From positions 60,346,001-60,410,000 of the forward strand of contig NC_081826.1 of assembly GCF_030867095.1 (NCBI RefSeq): a stretch of DNA of 64,000 bases, given 5' to 3'. Source of the stretch: Alligator mississippiensis. Its lineage: Eukaryota > Chordata > Crocodylia > Alligatoridae. The notes under the pieces are model-generated. The model was not told the origin of the DNA. It did no database searches and was given only the letters and a program-made list of their open reading frames with translations. Below, piece by piece: positions 46,428 through 59,214 of this stretch. The position numbers and the translations under genes are program-made. Every line of letters begins with the position of its first letter. Position 1 is the first letter of the stretch.

Positions 46428-47560
46428 CATAGAATCGTAGAAAATGAGGATTAGACGGGACCTAATGTCCCAGGAGGACATCCAGTCTGAACCCCTGCTC
46501 AAAGCAGGACCATCCCCAACTAGATCATCCCAGCCAAGGCTTTGTCTACCTGGGTCTTAAAACCTCCAAGGATGGAGATTCTAGAACCTCTCTGGGTAAT
46601 GTGTTCCAGTGTTGTACTACCCTCCTAGTGAGAAAATTCTTCCTAATATCTAACTTCAACTTCCCTTTCATAGATTGTAAGGCTGGAGGGGACCTCAGAA
46701 GATCTTCGGGTCCAGCCCTCTGCATCAAGCAGGAAAGATAACTGGGGGTCAGGTGACCCTAGCAAAGTGACTATCTAGTCTCCTCTTGAAGATTTCCAGG
46801 GTAGGTGATTGCACCACCTCTGGAAGGAGCTTATTCCACAGTCTGGACACCCTGACAGTGAAAGAGTTTTTCCTAATGTTGAGCCTGAATCGGTCTTCCA
46901 GAAGTTTGTGGCTATTACTCCTGGTTTTCCCCTCGGGTGCCCTGGTGAACAGTTGCTCACTGAGCCCTAGTGTAGTGGTAAGCTGCTACCAGGTCCCCTC
47001 TCAGCCTTCTTTCTCCTCAGGCTGAAAAGTCCCAGATCCCTCAGTCTTTCCTCATATGGCCTGCCATGTGAGGCTCTGATCATATGGGTGGCTCTTCTTT
47101 GGACTCTCTTAAGCTTGTCCATGTCCTTGTTAAAGTGCGGTGCCCAGAACTGGATTCAATACTCCAGCTGCAGTCTCACCAGTGCTAAGTAAAGCAGAAG
47201 AATCACCTCCTTGGTTTTGCTGGAGATGCATCAATTGATGCATGCCAGAGTATTATTTGCTCTAATAGCTACAGCGTCGCACTGCCAGCGCATATTCACG
47301 CTGTAGTATATTATTACCCCCAGGTCTTTGCTGCCACTTGAGACCAATTGCTCCTTGTCTGTCATCTGCCACCACTGAGAACAGTCTAGCTTCATCCTCT
47401 TTGGAACCACCATTCAGATAGTTGAAGGCTGCTATTAAATCCCCTCTCAGTCTTCTCTTCTCCAGACTAAATAAGCCCAGTTCCTTCATCCTCTCCTCAG
47501 AAGTCATGTCCCTCAGACCCCTAAGCATTTCCATTGCACCCTTCACTGGACTCTATCCAG
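46428..47560 (-). mobile_element. CR1 LINE 3' end (outer), split by another CR1
   Basis: The left part (46428 to about 46667) is a minus-strand CR1 tail with CCCTGCTCAAAGCAGGACC and ends in CTAACTTCAACTTCCCTT. The right part (about 47328-47560) resumes exactly where the intact relative at 14.40-14.87 kb would continue, with CACTTGAGACC...CTCCTTGTC and CACCACTGAGAACAG, ending inside CTTCACTGGACTCTATCCAG. The middle is a second CR1. The frames at 47231-47413 and 47262-47546 partly run across this junction and are not genes. Confidence 0.88.
46668..47327 (-). mobile_element. CR1 LINE (inner), inserted within another CR1
   Basis: A minus-strand CR1 of a different subfamily. Its 3' end is at the left (TCATAGATTGTAAGGCTGGA). 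It continues through GCCCTCTGCATCAAGCAGG and TCCCCTCTCAGCCTTC to the region encoding decayed DLGVIIYYSVNMRWQCDA, breaking off near CCCCCAGGTCTTT. About 660 bp, 5'-truncated. It lies entirely inside the outer copy, so it is the younger event. Confidence 0.88.
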
Positions 47561-49732
47561 TGTTATCGCTCTGAAAGGGGAGCTTGTTCATAACCGAATT
47601 AAAGTAGTTGGTCATGGGTTTTACTTAATACTAGAGTCAGAGATGAGATTAACTGTATTGTTATGCTTTAGGTGGTCCCAGTCATGAGTTCATATTCTTG
47701 TGCAAAAGGCACTGATTATCATTTAGTTATTTAAATTTCACATGTAGGTCCAGACAAGCTTTGTGTCCAGCAAGTGTGTATACGTGGCTAGGCCCAGATG
47801 GAGCATTCTGGAGTCTGCCTTGGGGATGAGCAGCTGTGCCAGGCAGGCTGAGGATCTCTACACATTGTACTTTGAGTTGCTCAAATATTGACGGATGCTA
47901 GTGCTAGTTTGAGTTTTGAGGAACTGCACATTGAAGCCAGAAGGGGCTTTGAGGACTGAAAGGTAAGAATCCTCACTTCCCTCCCCTCTCCTTTCTTTCC
48001 ATTCCAGCCTTTCATCAAACAGTTAACATGCAATTTCATTCAGTCAGAACTAGGTGGGCAATGTGGCAAAGTTCAAATCAGGGCCTGGATCTGAATTTCC
48101 ACAAGATGTTGGGAATGATATGGCCTAGAGGACTTTTTCACATCTCTGTCTAGTGAAAATCAGTGGAAATGACTGAAAAGCATAGTTTAAATGTTGGACA
48201 TGCCTTGAAGAAATTTTACTTTTATTTAAACTACCTACCTACCTACCTTAAGTTGTGAGACCTTTCTCTGTTTTCCCCTCTAATCACAACCCCTGTGTAA
48301 AACCAGGTACCAGACATTTTAGCCAACCCTATTAAATCGGGTTATAACTACTCACCACACAAGTTTTGGCAAGATGATGCAGGGAAATTGTTCAAGAAAA
48401 ACAATAAATTCCCTGCAGTATAAGGACTACTCATAAACACTTGATCCCTGGTACTTTTTTTATTCAAAGCCTTCAGGTCTCAACTATCTAGTATTAATAG
48501 AAACTGTTAATTATGAGCAGTGTGGTTCAAATGTCTTCTCAGCTTTACAGAAATGTAATTGTAACTGTTGTTGGGGGAAAATGAAGGACTGAATTTGTCT
48601 GAATGCTTTCTCCCTGACAGCTGAGGGGGCTCAAATCCAATACTCTGAGAAGTCAGTGTTTTCCTATTTATGGAAATTTTTTATTAATGAATCCTAGTTT
48701 CTCAATGTAGGACTAAGACTAAAGCTTATTCTCTACTCATTGTTGGTGGGAACTGTGACTCAGTCAGTATCATAATTCCTTCCTTTGGCTTCCCCCTTTG
48801 TTCAAGGTGGTAGGCTAGCTGCCAATATTCTTTACCCAGCCAAATTGGCTCAGGGATTGCAAAAGTCAAGGCTCCATCCGTTCCCAGTGCTGTTCATTAT
48901 TACTCTCAACTGGAACTCCCTATGACTGTAAAGAGGAGCTTTCCAGCTCCTTATCCTGAGAGGTGAATGCATAGGGAAATCCTGCTCTTGCTTTTAGGCT
49001 ATGTCACAAAGAAGTTGTAAAGAACAAAATTACCACAGTGTGTGGGGGGTTTGAGTTTGAGTTTTGTTTGTTTTACTTGTTTTAGGAATTGTTAGGGGTA
49101 CAAGTTACTTTCATTATAAAACCTCATGCTTCTGGTCTTCCATCACAAGTACAGATGCCAAATTTGGAGCATTCAGTACAGCAGTTTCCCTGACTGCTTA
49201 CAGTATAAGGATCACTATTTTAATAAAAAATATTTTTTGGAACTCCATGTAGCCAATCCCATAATTCAGAATGAAATTAAGGACTGTGTGGAGGACATGG
49301 GGCTAAATTAATTGGATAATAGTCAAGAATTGGCTGACTGAATAGAAGGCATAAAATTATGGATCATCAATGTAACAATGATACCCCACCACATGCCTCC
49401 ACAGAAGTAAGGGTAGAACTGTCAGATATGACATGTGGGAGTTCCTAAAGAGCTGGTGAAACCAGCAGTTCCTGACAGATGTGGCATTCAAGGAGTGTTC
49501 CTTTTAACTTGGAGATTTAACTAGACCCTAAGGAGGCCTGGAACTTCTCCAATTGCTATCTTCTTACTAACAAAATGAAAAATCCTAGAAACTGATCAGT
49601 ATTTCTTTGCTGGAGATGGATTTGAAAATAAACCCCAGATATAAACCCAACCATATTGAGTCATACAAGTGTCAGACAAGTTTGGAGATCAAACATGACC
49701 ATCAACATGTAACTTTTGTGGATGCAACATAC
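47561..49732. other. Gene-free stretch
   Basis: An ACCT tetranucleotide run lies at about 48230-48250. No gene is seen; frames such as 49064-49252 and 49126-49311 overlap and lack domains. Confidence 0.4.
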
Positions 49733-50012
49733 CTTCGTCAAGCTAAGGAAGTTTCAGCAGTTGGTGTGTGCTCTTCCTGTATGGAATGAAAAGTAAACAA
49801 GCCAGGGGCTGGGCTGGGGAGTCAGTTGCCAGGCAGATTTACTTCTTTACTTCTTTACTTTTCATTCCATCCAGGAAGAGCACACACCAACTGCTGAAAC
49901 TTCCTTAGCCTGAAGAAGGGTTTTTGAACTCAAAAGCTTGCTTAATAACTATTCTCCAACTATTTGGGTTGGTCTAATAAAAGATATCAAATTCACCCAA
50001 GGAACCTTGTCT
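49733..50012 (+). repeat. Long hairpin plus TTTTATTAGACCAAC-family repeat
   Basis: Arms of about 66 bp at 49733-49798 and 49853-49918 are inverted copies with only about five mismatches. Both carry GGAAGTTTCAGCAGTTGGTG or its complement. The 54-base loop contains GGGGCTGGGCTGGGG and an ACTTCTTT repeat. The right flank (49919-50005) has AAAAGCTTGC, then TTGGGTTGGTCTAATAAAAG, then CACCCAAGGAACCTTG, the complement of the core words seen at 16.8 kb. CR1 sequence begins right after it. Confidence 0.7.
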
Positions 50013-50552
50013 TGCTCTCTACTGGGCACTTGTGAGAACCTAGCTTGAGTACTGTGTCCAGTTCTGGGTGCTGCACTTCAAAAAAATATGTGGAAAGTCT
50101 TGAAAGGGTCCAGAGAAGGGCCACAAAAATGGTTAATGGCCTGGAGGACAAACCTTATGAGGAAAGACTAAGGGATCCAGGACTGTTCAGCCTGGGAAGA
50201 GAAGACTGGGGGGGGGACTTGGTGGCCATCTAAAAGTATGTAAGGGGTGGATAGTGGGAGCTGGGAGAAACTGCTCACTAGGGCATCCCAGGGGAGGACA
50301 AAGAGCAATGGCCATAAACTGTTAGAGGATGGTTTCAGGTTGGACATGAGGAAGAACTTATTTATGGTAACGGTGACCAGAACCTCGAATAGACTTCCCA
50401 AGGAGATGGTACAGTCCCCAACCTTGGAAGTCTTCAAGAGGAGACCAAACCTTGTTGGGATCATTTGAACTCAGCAGTATCCCTGCCCAGAGCAGCGGGG
50501 TTGGACTCACTCTTTCGTGGTCCCTTCCAGCCCTTAATTTCTATGATCCTAT
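50013..50552 (+). mobile_element. CR1 LINE 3' end, plus strand
   Basis: Starts within the RT C-terminal block (decayed LYWALVRT-LEYCVQFWVLHFKK). It continues through NLERVQRRATKMVNGLEDKPYEERL-like frames (50093-50170) and RLDMRKNLFMVTVTRTSNRLPKEM (50334-50405), and ends CCCTTAATTTCTATGATCCTAT. It is 5'-truncated, with one frameshift and stops visible. Confidence 0.9.
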
Positions 50553-53500
50553 AGCATTAACTGGAAAGCCTTCTAAAAACTGGTCAGTTTTCTACATGTT
50601 TCTGTATCAAAACTGGACGGGTATATTCCGTATCTCAAAACCAAAGTAAGTTCAACTTAATGATCTGAAGAAAGAATATAATATTGTAGTTATCACTGGC
50701 TCTTCTTGGCCCACATTAACTGGAAGGAAATATGGAATTACTCCAGCAGTTGCAAGTTTTTGGGTGAGCAGAGAAGAGAATAACACCAAGCATGCACTAT
50801 ACTTCTACTTCAGCTGCACTGTTCTGTCAAACATGATGTAGAGATCTCAAATGGTTTACCAGGGGAAAACATTACCTCTCTTGATTCGTGTTTGTTTTTT
50901 GTTTTGTTTTTTTGTTTAAGCACAGAAGGTTCACGTCACTAGAAATCTTTCTGCCAGGTAATAGGGGAGTCATTATTGCCCTCACAGTAATGGGAGAGTC
51001 TCAGGGATGATTAGAAGAATTAATGCCACAATAATGCAGTTTTAGCTCTTTTTTTTCCTTTTCTTTCTTGAAGTTCATTGTTCAGCACAGTTTTATTATG
51101 AGGGGGAGGGTAAATCCAGTCCTAAACTTCATGCCTATTGCACAAATCCTTCTTCGTGCTGAGTGAGCAGACTGCATTTGCTGAGTGCACTTCATTGTAT
51201 AGGATGAAGTTTGAATGTGACTCTCTGCATGGCAGGGAATAAAGCAGGAGTTGGGCCAGTAAAAGATCCACTTACATGAAGATCTTCTAGTCTCTTATCC
51301 CATCTGCAGATAAACCAGTGATGCCTTTGGGTTAATAGTAAGTAGTCCTTTCAGGTTATTTCTGAAAGCTCCTGGATGGACTTCTTATGTGGCTAACTTG
51401 CCAACATTCTGTATCCATTTTAGGAGCTGGGTCCCTAGGTGTACCCCTAAATGATGATGCAGACTTTTTTTTGCTTCAAAATTACCTTCAAAATAGTGGT
51501 GTGTTTAAATAAAGCTGTTGCTATTGACAATCAAAGTGGCAAAGACAAAACCTCACTGCATCAATCATTATCTGAAAATGGGGATTGCTTCTAATCACCA
51601 CCACCTTTGCTTCCACTGTTGTCATTACATACTGGGCAAACTGACCTAATATGTGTTTGTAAGGAGGCCTGGGGTGCTGCATCTGGCTGCAGCTCTCTCT
51701 TTGTGGGAGAGAGGGCAGCCTAACCCCATTAATACAGACTTGGAGCTCCAGACATCTGGAAAATCTGTTATATTATTTGTGATGCCTGACTGTAAAAATT
51801 ATGGCCTAAATTGAAAATTAATCTTTGTTGTTCATTTTATGAGGGATGGGAGAATACTCGGCATCTTTGAATGTTTGAAAGAACATTTCAAAATGAAAAA
51901 CATTACTGTTTTCATGGGAAAGTTCTTCTAATGAAATACAAATATTCAGGTTTATGCACTGAATAAATTACTTTATGACTTGTGGCATGAAAGAGGCCTG
52001 ACTTAAGGCTCCTGTCTCTGGAGTGACCTCACAGGTTTTGATCCCTGAAAAATGGCTTTTGGTACTGGATCAGATGCAAGCATATTATGTCTTGATAATA
52101 TTAGCCTCTTCCTGTTTATCTCAAACCTTAGACTGGGTTCCAACACTTTCAAACCAGTTTACCGTGCTGAACTTCCATTCTGTTGCAAGGTATAAACAGG
52201 TCTTGTGTGCCGAACTTGTGTTCTGTTATGGGCATAGGCTGGTTTCTGATCCATTATTCTGGTAAAATGTCTGTAGCTGGTCTCACTGAAGAATGGTTAA
52301 TCTGATATGCTCAAGATTTGGGCCACCTCAGAGGCCACATATCAAAAAGTGTGCAATTCCTTAGAAAAGTGCTATGTCATAAGCTTAGGACAGAGAATTA
52401 GGGGTTCTAAAGGGAAAAAGAAAGGGTTGAAAGGGGATAAGAGGCTGATAGATATAAAGAAAAGAAAGGCATGATGGGGTAAATTTATAAGTATACTCCT
52501 TTTTTTTTTTCAAATGTCCTCAACAAAACTGTACCTTCACCCAGCTTTCTAAGCTTAAGTTAGGTTTTTCAAATGGATTTCCCAAATCCACCCCACTTTT
52601 AAGTCCTCACCTCTCTGCTTGCATGGCAGACATAACTGACCTCTGATATGCCCACACTCTTTCCACTTGGACATTAATTTTTCATAGAGCTAGGCCACAA
52701 TTTACCTTTAAAACACTCCTTGTATAAGTCCTAACTTCCCTGGCTGCAACACCATGTGACAAAGAGATGGAAGAGAAAGACATCAGTGTGGCAAAGCTGG
52801 GTGCTCACTTTCACCTCTGGTTTATACACTGCTCAGTATTCATTTTTGTCCTTTGTATTTAAAGCTGCCACTGTCCAAACATTGCATAAGTGCCTACGTT
52901 TTTCATCGCAGCGTTCTGGCATCTTTTGCTAGCACATCAGTGACCTGAACCTCTTTGCCAATTAATGTAATAAGGAAGCAAGTTCCTTCTGCATTTTTTT
53001 TCTACCTTAAGGCTTGTCTCATAGGTGATAAGGTATTGGCAGCATGTGATTTTCTCAGTGTAATTATTACAACATTATGATGATTTATGGTGCCATTGAA
53101 TCAAGTAAACCACAGAATCTTGGTGCAAGTGCCCTGCTTAACTGGGAAGGTGATGTATTCATAGAAAGCAACAACTTGGTTCTGAGAACACATTTCAAAC
53201 CCACAAAGTTCAAATGGGTTCAAAATTTACTCTAACACATTCTCACATTCCTTTCTATTACAGACAAGGGTAATGATCCTAAGAGTCACTGCTCTGCAGC
53301 GTCAGTGGAGTGAAAAATTGAAGGATTGTTTTTCAAGTAATTTGACTCCATACAGCTGGATGAATAGTCAATATTGACAGGGCTTGGCTGCTCTGCCTCC
53401 ACCTATTTTTTACCTGTCAGAATGAGGCCCAACGTAGAGAAACCTGTAGGAAACAAAAAGGAAAGGGGACAGGAAACTCAACCTGTTCTTGGGTTTCTTG

Positions 53501-54324
53501 ATTCTTGGCATGTTTTAAAATAGAATATTCATTGAACATTCAAGAGCTTATATATTGGATTGGCTTGTGCAAACCCCTGTCAAGTTAGAATTTGATCAGT
53601 TCTATTTGCTTGGGTTCGGGTACTTTTATTCAGCAAAATTATTTTAAAGTCTAAATTCACCATCTCAGGATCAAGGATTGAGCTCATTCAATTCTTAATT
53701 CTAAACATAGCAGGCAAGCACAGCCCTTAAGGCTGACTTCCAGACTCATTCTAATCTAGTTTTTTTTTTTGTAGCTTTCCCCAAACAAACTTGTTTCAGG
53801 CTAATTTTCTAATGTCTGGACCTAAGAAAAAATTGTTCCAGAAAGTTTGAACCAAATTGATTCAACTATGCAAGCATGAAAAAAAATGTTGTCCCTTCTC
53901 TGCTACTCAAACTTGTGCTCTGATTATTTGGAAATGATGAAATCAGCACTGGACTCCTGCCATTCAGCCCCACACACTGAAAGCTGCCTCTCGGCCTAAG
54001 GACATTTATACTCCTTCTGCAACTCTTTTTCTCCTCCAAGATTCTGCTTCTGAATTAGGCCACTGGGACTGGCATCTGCCTTTGGGAGGAGATTGAAACA
54101 CAACAGGGCAGAGTTCCACTTAGTCCGCCCAACCCCTACATTGTGGAGAAGGGGTCAAAGGTTCAGGTCCTAGAAACAGTATCGATGTCCCCTGGAAGAT
54201 GCTCTTAAATTGGGGAAAGTCTCTACAAGTAGTGTGTAGTTGGATTATCACCCCTGTTTGCCACTCTGCCTGTTAGAAAGTTCACCTGGGAAAAAGGGGA
54301 ATAGAACTGCTGGTCCCTTCCCCC
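50553..54324. other. Gene-free stretch
   Basis: 3.8 kb of AT-rich DNA without a gene or a recognisable transposon. Short T tracts lie near 51051-51060 and 52499-52510. It reads as mostly unique sequence. Confidence 0.45.
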
Positions 54325-54623
54325 CCCTCACCGTGGCCATCTATAAACTCATGGGGGGGACCAGTGGGAAATATGTGAGGCTCTGTTCCCCTGGGCACCA
54401 CCTGGGATAATAACGGCCACAAATTGATTGAGAGCAGGTTCAAGCTTGATATCAGGAGGCATTGCTTTACGGTTAGGGCTGCCAGGCTCTGGAATGGGCT
54501 CCCAAGGGAGGTTGGATGGATATCTGGCTGGGGTATTATGATCCCAGCACTCATTCCTGCCCAGGGCAGGGGTTCGGACTTGGTGATCTGTTCAGGTCCC
54601 TTCTGACCCTAGAAACTATGAAA
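54325..54623 (+). mobile_element. CR1 LINE 3' end, plus strand
   Basis: Begins in the VAIYKLMGG-type block, continues NNGHKLIESRFKLDIRRHCF (from about 54411) and AARLWNGLPREV, then the tail CCCAGCACTCATTCCTGCCC and a GAAACTATGAAAC end. A deletion in the VVLSPTLGVFK segment joins GAGGTTGGATGGATATC directly. It is closest in wording to the inner element at 62.54 kb. Confidence 0.88.
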
Positions 54624-56870
54624 CATCTGTACTTTCTTGGAATATTGCCATCGACCCCTTAACATCTTTAAATTGTTTGTTTGTATATCTTCATAGACCA
54701 TAAATCCAGAATGTCTGAATTTTTATTAAAGCTATTCTCTTGACGTGAGGCCAGGAAGCAAATGGGTGAGATCTGCGTTGGGGAAGGGTTGATTGGCTGA
54801 CTTTGTGGGTAGACATCTGCAAGACCTTTTCATGACAACCATGACAACTACTTTGGTTTTTTTGTCATGTCTGATTTAAGGTATCTTAAGGAAAGGAGCA
54901 GTTTTTCTGCTTTAGAAGAGTAGGACTTTTTATCCCTCATACTATTCTCCACTCAGTTGCGGGGAGGAAAAAAATCAATTAACACTCAAAAGTATGAGGA
55001 CATATCAACAATGGTTACATTCATAGTAGAAAATCCTTCTGCAACACACAAAACAGAAAGATTAGCAAAAAAATAAATTCCTGGTCACCCCTTCTCCATA
55101 CTGGATGGCTGTTGCTGCATGAGAAATAGTGAGGCCTGTAATAAATCATCTACTTTTCAGGAAGAATCTGTAACCAGGACATTTCATGTGTCAGGACAAT
55201 TTTTCTAGCTCTAATCAGTTCATTTCTGAATTGGACTCTCTTGCACTAAAACTGGAAATTGAAGGGGGAAAATGGGATTCACTTTGGTAACAATGATGAT
55301 AAAAAATTCATTATCATAAATTCAGAGTAACATGGTGAAGTTATTGATTGGTGGCCAGAAGAAAGTGATCATGCTTTTGTTTATTATAAAATGAGGTAAC
55401 TGAAAACCTAGCAAAGACTACTTGTTATGGAAATGCTTTTTCTTTCTCAGAATTGGTTAATAATAATATTTGAATCTGTCTGTCTGTGATAGCTACAAAA
55501 CAGAAAATTATTTTAGTACGATTTACTGTTTGAAATACTTGAAGTCAGTCAGAAATGTTGGAACTTGCTAAATATGAGCAGGGGTCACTGAATTTTCTGA
55601 CAACAAAATGTACTGTTTTTACTCTGATTTTTCTTTTAAAATAACATTTCTGAGCAAGGCTAAATCAAGTTGTTTACAAGCTTCACAAGCCCAGTAATTC
55701 GATTCTCCCCCGCTTTACCCCAAAACAAACAAACAAAGAAGAACTAGCATTAGTCAACAGCACTGAATAATCAAACATTGAACATTTAGGACATTCTCAA
55801 TCTGATGGTTGAAAGCTTATCCAAAATGTTGCCCTGCTGATGGCATGTTTTCTGCTTACTATATCTTTTCTTCTTCCCAATAACTTTCTCGTCTCGTCTC
55901 GTTGCTTTGTATTTTTTGCTGTTATTTTTGATGAATTCTTAAGTATGTCATCCATTAAGTACCTCTCTTAACAGTTTTTAAGAACCCTCTTGGAGGCAGT
56001 TGTGTAATATATCACATTATAGCCTTATTTATCTACTTCATAAATGAATTTTTAAGCTTTTTGAAATGCTAAACATAAATGCCTCATTCACAACTAACTT
56101 AATAATTCAGTTATAACTATTTTCTTTTTCTAAATTAAAGTGATTATAGGGGTGGGAGAATAAGATTTGTGTAAACAACTAACCCATTTAGTAGATTGTG
56201 AAAATTATTTAGCACCACTTTCCAATCTTTTCCTGTATGGTGCTGGGTCACTAGTTTTGCCAATATATCTCATCAGAGAAGCCAGGCTCTATGGAACAGA
56301 ATACACTTGATGTTATTCAGTAGAAATACACTTGTGAGGTTCCCTTTCTCCTCTTTTCCCTTGCTGTCAGCCTATTCATGGCAAACAACAGGGTCATCGC
56401 TAGGAACTTGATATTTCAGAGGTCTCTCCCCATGATGTTGTGCCTTTTAAAAAAACAAACAAAAAAAACAACTTCAATTTCTTGAAAAGTGTCTACAAAA
56501 TTTCAGAAGTTGGAGGCTCTTCTCTTACAAAATATTTAGCAACATTTTATTTGGGCCTTTGTGAATTACTCATACATGATGTGGTGTAGATCTTTTACTC
56601 TATGCCGTATACAAGTTAACCTATAACTTAACTTCACATAATAGAACACCTAAGCTGATGCTCAGCTATAAACAGTTTCACTTTAAACATGTACATAAGC
56701 ACTTTGAGTAGGGGTAGGTTTAAACATGTGGCTAAATTGAGCAAACAGGACTAGATTCAATTGTCTCGGCATATGTCTAAGTTTAGGCATTTCACCATTT
56801 AATTTTCGAGTGGCTGTTCCAGGATGGAGCCTTAAAGTAGCCACAGTAGGCCATTTTGAATTAATGATTG
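54624..56870. other. Gene-free AT-rich DNA
   Basis: No gene or named repeat is seen. A CAAACAAACAAA run lies near 55723-55736 and a CGTCTCGTCTCGT word near 55890-55903. Confidence 0.45.
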
Positions 56871-56878
56871 CCCAAGAG

Positions 56879-57103
56879 CATGGGTGCTAAACATATGGCC
56901 CATGGACTAGATCCAGCCTACAGAGCCCTATCATCCAACCCCAGGTGCTACCCAGGAATCTTGGTTTGAATCTATACATGCTGGATATGCCTTGTGTGCT
57001 GTATGGACAGCACACAGAGCCAGTCTGAGAGCCCAGTCTGGCCCAAAGACCAGCCCCATGCTACTCATCCAACCTGTGGGGCCAGATGAGTTTGAGACCC
57101 CTG
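56879..57103 (-). mobile_element. Non-autonomous hAT element, second copy
   Basis: On the minus strand it begins CAGGGGTCTCAAACTCATC, like the element at 22300, and closes with GGCCATATGTTTAGCACCCATG. Flanks are CCCAAGAG (56871-56878) and TCCAAGAG (57104-57111), a 7-of-8 match fitting a decayed 8-bp hAT target duplication. At 225 bp it has no transposase. Frames at 56931-57146 and 56992-57195 are shadows. Confidence 0.75.
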
Positions 57104-57111
57104 TCCAAGAG

Positions 57112-59214
57112 CAATTCAGGTTTGTGCATCTAGATGTTCTGTACAAGACAGAGAGAAGTGGTTTGTGCCTCCAAAGGGAAGCTTGGACAACCTAGAATGC
57201 TTAGAGGTAGCTAATAGATATGGGGCACTCAAGGGTGTGCTTCTATTCCTGCCACCCAGCCTGATCATTTGGCATCTCCATTCATGTGATTCCAAAGCAT
57301 CTAGTCCCATTTTGATGTGTTAAAGATGGGGTCCCACATAGGGATGCCTACCAATTGGCCAATAACTTTAGCAGTTGGTGCATTCTACTAGGACATGGAA
57401 GACACGGGTTTTACACTCCCTTCACTCTGAGGAGATTTAAACCCAGATCTCCTACTTGTCAGAAGCATATAGCCTGTTGAAGAGTTTACACGAGGCCATC
57501 CTGTACCTCTCTCATGCCAACCTTGCACCTGACAGCCACTTGTAAAACTCCCACTCTGTCCCTGTGCTTGGTGGTACTTGCAGGTCTCCAAGTCAATTAA
57601 TCAATCAAACATACAGGGCCTTTACCAGGCACCCACAATGGCCTCCCTATTTCCCTTCAGTCACTTCCATGCCTTGCAGCCAACATAAACAAATGAGCAC
57701 TTAACCAAGTGAAGTGTACCCCTTTGAGTACCTCTACCACAAAAACCTCCCACCCCTATTAACTGGCTCCCACTAGCTCCTTGGGGATCCCTTGTTGTCT
57801 GTGGATCTTATAGTCAGTATAGTAGCCCATTCTCTAGAGAACTCTTCTTTCCACAACACTCAGGATCAGAGTGCTCTTTTTAGTACAGGGGCCAGGCTTA
57901 TTGCTCTGGGCTCCATCCCCACTCTAGTCACCTTATCTCTGAATTTCAGACCTGGGCACAGGTTTTTCCATTAACCACTCTGCAGCTTGCCCCTCTGCAG
58001 GCAGGCTCACAACTCTTCATTCAGCCACTTGGCTCTGCTGTTTGGCTCTACTCTCAGTAATGGGTTGGGGCCCCTGTTACTCCATGAAATTGTAGTCAAT
58101 GCAGAGAGGACTAGAATATTGGACTCAGGTTCCTTTCCTGAATCTGCTGCTGTCTCATTCTGTGTATTCTAAGGGATGTTCTCAAGTCACAGCATCTCTG
58201 TGCCTCTATTTTCCCATTCATAAAAAATAGAGATCATAATACTTACCTGCCCCATGGACTGTTCTTGATGAGACAACATAAATCTCATCAAGCAAAAGAT
58301 TCCAGAGAAGTATATTTTTCCCCAAACAAATTAAGATGAAATATGTCAGTGTTGTAAGCCTTGAAGGACAACTTCATAGTCACAGATTTTAAGGTCTAAA
58401 GGGCTAAATGGACCCCACTGATGGCCTGATGTGCTCAGGCATTTGACCCTCCTCCCTCCCTTATGGGCAGAATCTTTCAATTCAGACAGATCCAAATACT
58501 TTTTCTGGTGCAGCAGAATCTCAAACAAGCCCAACACTCAAAAGAGGGAAGAAGACTTTCTTCTGTATTGCCATGAACTTGACGTTTCCCAGAGAGTAAC
58601 TTGAAACATCTCCTCCACAATGCACCGAGAGCATGAGCTTTAGATAAGGCCCAGCCAAAGCACAAAGAGCTTAAAATTTTTTTTTGAAGATGCGCCTAAG
58701 TCATTTACATATACATAGTATATCTTCTCAGGGTACAATTTAGTAACACAAAGTCCTGCTGGTTTAAAGTCTGATCCAAAGCCCCTTGTAGGCCTCCAGT
58801 TCATACTTATACATGGGCATCATCAACCCTGTGGCTGCATGAACTGGGATTGATTTTAAGATTTGATATCTAAAGCCTTAAAAAAATCTGGGATCTCCTT
58901 ATGTATGAGACTTCCTTTCTGTGTCATTCAGCCACAGTTGTGATGGGATTGCGGAGTATGCTTAGAGCACAGAAAATCTTTGCAGAGTTTATATACTATT
59001 ACGACTCAGGGCCTGCATGAAACCTAAGGCTTGCCTGGAGCCACCTGACTCCTGATTTGGTCCAGCTGGGTCTGACTGCATGATTCCCTGCAGGCAGCCA
59101 AACTTCATGATACAATCCCAGCACTTGCAGAGGAAAGCTGGTTGCTCTGTTTCTTAGACCTCTATGGCTATGCCTGCTATTTAATAGGCCTACTTGATTC
59201 AGATGCCAGAGATT
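57112..59214. other. Gene-free stretch with a possible old SINE
   Basis: At about 57390-57500 the words CACTCTGAGGAGATTTAAACCC and CAGATCTCCTACTTG are arranged like a reversed tRNA-derived SINE (B-box-like segment), similar in layout to MIR. Confidence for that is low. The rest shows no gene or nameable repeat. Confidence 0.35.

Noticed and set aside
46786-47025. Plus-strand frames over the nested CR1 as host genes
   Set aside because: They are the antisense of CR1 sequence; the same peptide style recurs at 50168-50464 and 62907-63119 over other CR1 copies.
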